DNA of 6,783 bases, taken from positions 1 through 6,783 of the forward strand of contig RFJG01000074.1 in NCBI GenBank assembly GCA_003694965.1, read 5' to 3'. The position numbers and the translations under genes are program-made. The stretch's first letter is position 1. Each line of letters opens with the position of its first letter. This document shows positions 5,939 to 6,783 of the stretch, one piece after another. A model generated the notes under the pieces. The model was not told where the DNA came from. It saw only the letters and a list, made by a program, of their open reading frames with translations, and did not search any database. The DNA is from Methanobacteriota archaeon (lineage in GTDB: Archaea > Micrarchaeota > Micrarchaeia > Anstonellales > J096).

Positions 5939-6660
5939 TATAGCTTTTCTAAGTTTTCCTTTTCATAGCTACTCAATTCAGCTGGCACTAATATAGAGTA
6001 GGGGCTCTCAATGGCAAGAGATGGGAGCTCATCAAACTCAACATACAATATTTTTTCGTTGTCTAATCCTGCCCTGCTCACACATATAACTCTCTTGAAG
6101 ACTTTGCTCCCCTCTTTTTCCTCCATCGCTCTAGCAGTCCTTACAAACTCCTCTATTCCCATATTCTCTCCATTGCTTATGTCAGCTAAGACGAGGGTGT
6201 GGAGACCGGCCTTTATGTTATTCCCTATCCTCTCTATTGGGGAACTTGGTTTATAGTTTTCCAACCACCTCGCTATTGTTACTGTTCCTCCAAGCTTGTA
6301 GGGACTCAACCCTGTCCTCCCAACTATGTTGACTATGGAGGAATTATGGGCTACTTTGACTCCTACTCCTCTCTCCTTTGCCTGCACATATAGGCTTATA
6401 TGTGTGGTTGCGAAGAATGGATCTCCTATGGAGATTATGGCTATGTCCTTATCTTTGGCAATTTCCAATGGCTCTTTGCTTTCAAGGAATTCCCTGCCAG
6501 CCTCTTTTACTTCCTTCCCTATTTGTTTCTCCAGCTTCTCTTTTGCACCTTCAACTAATACAGTATATCTATCAAGGTATATCTCGTCTGCTTCTTTACA
6601 ATATTCCAACCCTCTTGATGTAAGGTCTATTGATACTCCCGCTCCAATCAAGTAAAGCAT
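5935..6660 (-). CDS. dph5: Diphthine synthase (diphthamide biosynthesis methyltransferase)
   Basis: 241 residues. Dph5 (DphB in archaea) uses SAM to methylate the modified histidine of elongation factor 2 on the way to diphthamide. Recognisable parts are the N-terminal MLYLIGAGVSIDLTSRGLE, GDPFFATTH (79-87), AHNSSIVNIVGRTGLSPYKL (104-123) running into GGTVTI, and GLHTLVLADI (152-161). The C-terminal VICVSRAGLDNEKILY and PYSILVPAELSSYEKENL also match the family. It is slightly shorter than the usual 250-280 residues. An in-frame ATG at 6675 would add MHSRA but lies only about 11 nt from the TATA-like box. ATG 6660 gives the canonical MLYLIG start and sits about 27 nt from that box, so it is chosen as a leaderless start. 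Its presence implies that this organism modifies EF2 with diphthamide. The other pathway genes (Dph2, Dph6) are not in the window. Confidence 0.95.
   Translation of the reverse strand: MLYLIGAGVSIDLTSRGLEYCKEADEIYLDRYTVLVEGAKEKLEKQIGKEVKEAGREFLESKEPLEIAKDKDIAIISIGDPFFATTHISLYVQAKERGVGVKVAHNSSIVNIVGRTGLSPYKLGGTVTIARWLENYKPSSPIERIGNNIKAGLHTLVLADISNGENMGIEEFVRTARAMEEKEGSKVFKRVICVSRAGLDNEKILYVEFDELPSLAIESPYSILVPAELSSYEKENLEKLY
5945..5963 (+). terminator. Possible oligo-T terminator for the 423-residue protein gene
   Basis: Just past the TAG stop codon the plus strand carries three TTTT runs (5945-5948, 5954-5957 and 5960-5963) within 19 nt and no strong hairpin. Oligo-T runs alone can terminate archaeal RNA polymerase. 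The runs lie inside the 3' coding end of dph5 on the opposite strand, where they also encode lysine and glutamate codons, so they may be incidental. This is inferred. Confidence 0.35.
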
Positions 6661-6712
6661 AGCACGGCTATGCACGTAAGTTTATTTAAATCCAACTACA
6701 CATTAACAACAT
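6661..6712. promoter_or_regulatory. Shared palindromic TATA-like box between dph5 and a divergent gene
   Basis: The 52-nt spacer has one AT-rich element, TTTATTTAAAT (6681-6691), whose core ATTTAAAT (6684-6691) is a perfect palindrome. Its centre lies about 27 nt from the dph5 ATG (6660) and about 26 nt from the ATG at 6713 on the other strand. Both distances suit archaeal TATA boxes driving leaderless transcripts. No Shine-Dalgarno motif is seen before either ATG. One box may therefore serve both genes. Confidence 0.6.
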
Positions 6713-6783
6713 ATGACCTCTACAAAGCAGGCATCCACAGAGGGGAAGAAGAAAGCAGCTAACAAGCCAGTATTTAGCAAGCA
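6713..6783 (+). CDS. 5' end of a lysine-rich protein, cut by the window edge
   Basis: Only 23 full codons are visible, starting with ATG 6713: MTSTKQASTEGKKKAAN then KPVFSK. This is a basic, low-complexity, probably disordered N-terminus of the type found on nucleic-acid-binding or ribosomal proteins. No family can be assigned from so short a piece. The start is supported by position rather than homology, since it lies about 26 nt after the shared palindromic TATA-like box, and the frame stays open to the edge. The gene is divergent from dph5. Confidence 0.6.
   Translation, partial: MTSTKQASTEGKKKAANKPVFSK

Noticed and set aside
6326..6655. Plus-strand open frame of 109 residues opposite dph5.
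   Set aside because: It is a shadow of the conserved diphthine synthase frame.
6661..6675. Five-residue extension of dph5 to ATG 6675.
   Set aside because: It is only about 11 nt from the TATA-like box, and diphthine synthases start with MLYLIG, which begins at 6660.
1..6783. CRISPR arrays, insertion sequences, tRNA or rRNA genes, toxin-antitoxin or defence modules.
   Set aside because: No repeats, transposase, RNA cloverleaf or defence motifs were seen, and gaps between genes are too short for most of them.

Overview
The window is a gene-dense piece of an archaeal chromosome. The evidence is a two-subunit archaeal/eukaryotic-type DNA primase, a diphthine synthase (diphthamide is made only on archaeal and eukaryotic EF2), and an MCTS1/Tma20-like PUA protein. 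AT-rich TATA-like boxes also sit about 26-28 nt before several start codons, as expected for archaeal leaderless transcripts. Arginine is written mostly as AGG/AGA and isoleucine often as ATA. Compactness, divergent core proteins and a 423-residue orphan would fit a small-genome (DPANN-like) archaeon, but that placement is inference. I see no mobile element, CRISPR array, tRNA or rRNA.

Layout. Positions 1-2157 hold a minus-strand operon of three genes joined by 4-nt ATGA overlaps. In transcription order they are a GNAT acetyltransferase fused to a long coiled coil, a divergent PCMT-type methyltransferase, and an MCTS1/Tma20-like pre-PUA/PUA RNA-binding protein cut by the left edge. A roughly 60-nt divergent promoter (2158-2217) separates it from the plus-strand primase operon (2218-4136), where priL (GTG start) overlaps priS by ATGA. 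After a 44-nt convergent gap comes a minus-strand 125-residue protein (4181-4558). It diverges from a plus-strand, probably all-helical 423-residue protein of unknown function (4667-5938). That gene ends tail-to-tail, with overlapping stop codons, against dph5 (5935-6660, minus). A 52-nt spacer with one palindromic TATA-like box then precedes a lysine-rich plus-strand gene cut by the right edge.

Working together. The two primase subunits form one replication enzyme. Dph5 and the PUA protein both act on translation. The acetyltransferase, methyltransferase and PUA protein are probably translated in a coupled way, which hints at a shared role in protein or RNA modification, but nothing in the sequence proves it. 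Most content is housekeeping. The less ordinary points are the GNAT-coiled-coil fusion, a primase with no zinc-site cysteines in PriS and an unusual CxC in the PriL Fe-S region, a PCMT-like enzyme with an altered substrate motif, the orphan helical protein, and single palindromic TATA-like boxes that may serve two divergent genes.

Intergenic space is small: the longest gap (4559-4666, 108 nt) holds two divergent promoters, and no stretch over 300 nt lacks a gene.
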